A stretch of 15,945 nt of DNA from an uncultured Methanobrevibacter sp. (GTDB lineage Archaea > Methanobacteriota > Methanobacteria > Methanobacteriales > Methanobacteriaceae). Position 1 is the stretch's first letter; each line of letters opens with the position of its first letter. The DNA lies in the NCBI GenBank assembly GCA_905235495.1, contig CAJOMK010000009.1, positions 1 through 15,945 of the forward strand, given 5' to 3'. Made by a program: the position numbers and the translations under genes. Under the pieces are notes generated by a model. That model was given only the letters and a program-made list of their open reading frames with translations, had not been told where the DNA came from and made no database searches. This document shows positions 15,400-15,945 of the stretch, one piece after another.

Positions 15400-15945
15400 C
15401 TAAGTGAGTTTCAAGGTAACTTTTTTAGTAGTTTCAGCATAGGTATTTGTAGCAGGAGCAGTTACAGTTACAGTGTAAGAACCAGCTTTGGTTAAGCTTA
15501 CGTTGACTTTAGCCATACCTTTAGAATTAGTCTTAGCAGAATATGTCTTCCCGTTAACAGTGAACTTGACTGTTCTTCCAACAATCGGTTACCTGCTTTG
15601 GTCTTATAGGTTGCACTTAAAGTCTTGGTAGCTGCACTTGCCTTATAGGTTGCACCTGAAGCGGTTAAATTAGCTTTTTGCTTGTTGACATCAATCTTGA
15701 CCACTTCAAAGGATCCTTCATAGTTGTCATCCCCTAAGAAGGTGATTGCAAATGTGTAAGGTCCAGAGTTTTGGAGGTTGATTTGCAATCTAGCTTGACC
15801 GTTTTCATCAGTGGTCCTGTTATATATGTTTGCATTGAATCCGATAGATACAGGTTTTCCAACTAATGGTCTACCTTGTGCATCGTATAAGTTCCAGTAG
15901 AAGTATTGACCGATTCTTCCATCTTCAGTTACATTGATAGCAGTT
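15400..15945 (-). pseudogene. Ig-like adhesin-like surface protein, 3' part, frameshifted
   Basis: The gene enters from the right edge, so its N-terminus is not visible. Reading from 15944 gives one Ig-like domain (about TAINVTEDGRIGQYF to the DVNKQKA boundary, including PLVGKPVSIGF, TTDENGQARL, YTFAITFLGDDNY) and the first half of another (ANLTASGATYKAS, TLSATYKTKAGN). The frame breaks at about 15587: the reading frame continues as RLLEEQ, whereas a different frame gives PIVGRTVKFTVNGKTYSAK and then NSKGMAKVNVSL, KAGSYTVTVTAPATNTY and a natural end at TAG 15400-15402. One missing base in a C run (CCC to CC on the - strand) explains it. The two domains share the (P)(L/I)VG-(K/R) and G-x-A motifs. 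Such proteins mediate attachment in gut methanogens. Whether the lesion is fixed decay, phase variation or a sequencing error cannot be told from one sequence. Confidence 0.8.

Overview
The window looks like chromosome from a Methanobrevibacter-type methanogen (Euryarchaeota, Methanobacteriales). The evidence is very AT-rich intergenic DNA, an archaeal LeuRS, the archaeal helicase-nuclease Hef, an archaeal TrmI, GGTGAT ribosome-binding sites, TATA-box promoters, and secreted Ig-like and beta-helix surface proteins of the kind abundant in that genus. The genus is inferred from these traits; no database comparison was possible.

Layout, left to right. Leucyl-tRNA synthetase (leuS, + strand) is nearly complete from its GTG start and ends in a compact hairpin element. 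A 480-base AT-rich gap with repeated motifs follows. Next on + is one secreted family-5 solute-binding protein (nickel/peptide type) with no permease or ATPase genes. It converges, across a long imperfect hairpin, on a block in which everything is on the - strand. Read in the transcribed direction from the right edge, that block holds: a truncated and frameshifted Ig-like adhesin; hef; trmI, ending in the same 3' hairpin element as leuS; bioB; bioD; a secreted beta-helix protein with a shifted C-terminus; a decayed Rpn-family nuclease gene; and bioA.

BioA, BioD and BioB catalyse the last three steps of biotin synthesis (KAPA to DAPA to dethiobiotin to biotin). The set is split: bioB-bioD at one end, bioA about 3 kb further along, with the beta-helix gene and the broken Rpn gene between them. 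No bioF, bioW or bioC is present, so KAPA must come from genes elsewhere or from outside. BioB has the cysteine pattern of the anaerobe-specific type II enzymes: the first classical [2Fe-2S] ligand is serine, and two extra N-terminal cysteines are present.

The core genes (leuS, bioA, bioD, bioB, trmI, hef) have intact frames. The three accessory genes (Rpn, beta-helix, adhesin) each carry small frame lesions, several in short homopolymers or dinucleotide runs. I see no CRISPR array, tRNA, rRNA, insertion sequence with terminal repeats, or obvious new multi-gene system. The items most worth following are the type II BioB, the shared leuS/trmI 3' element, the orphan binding protein with its motif-rich upstream region, and the clustered lesions in surface and accessory genes.
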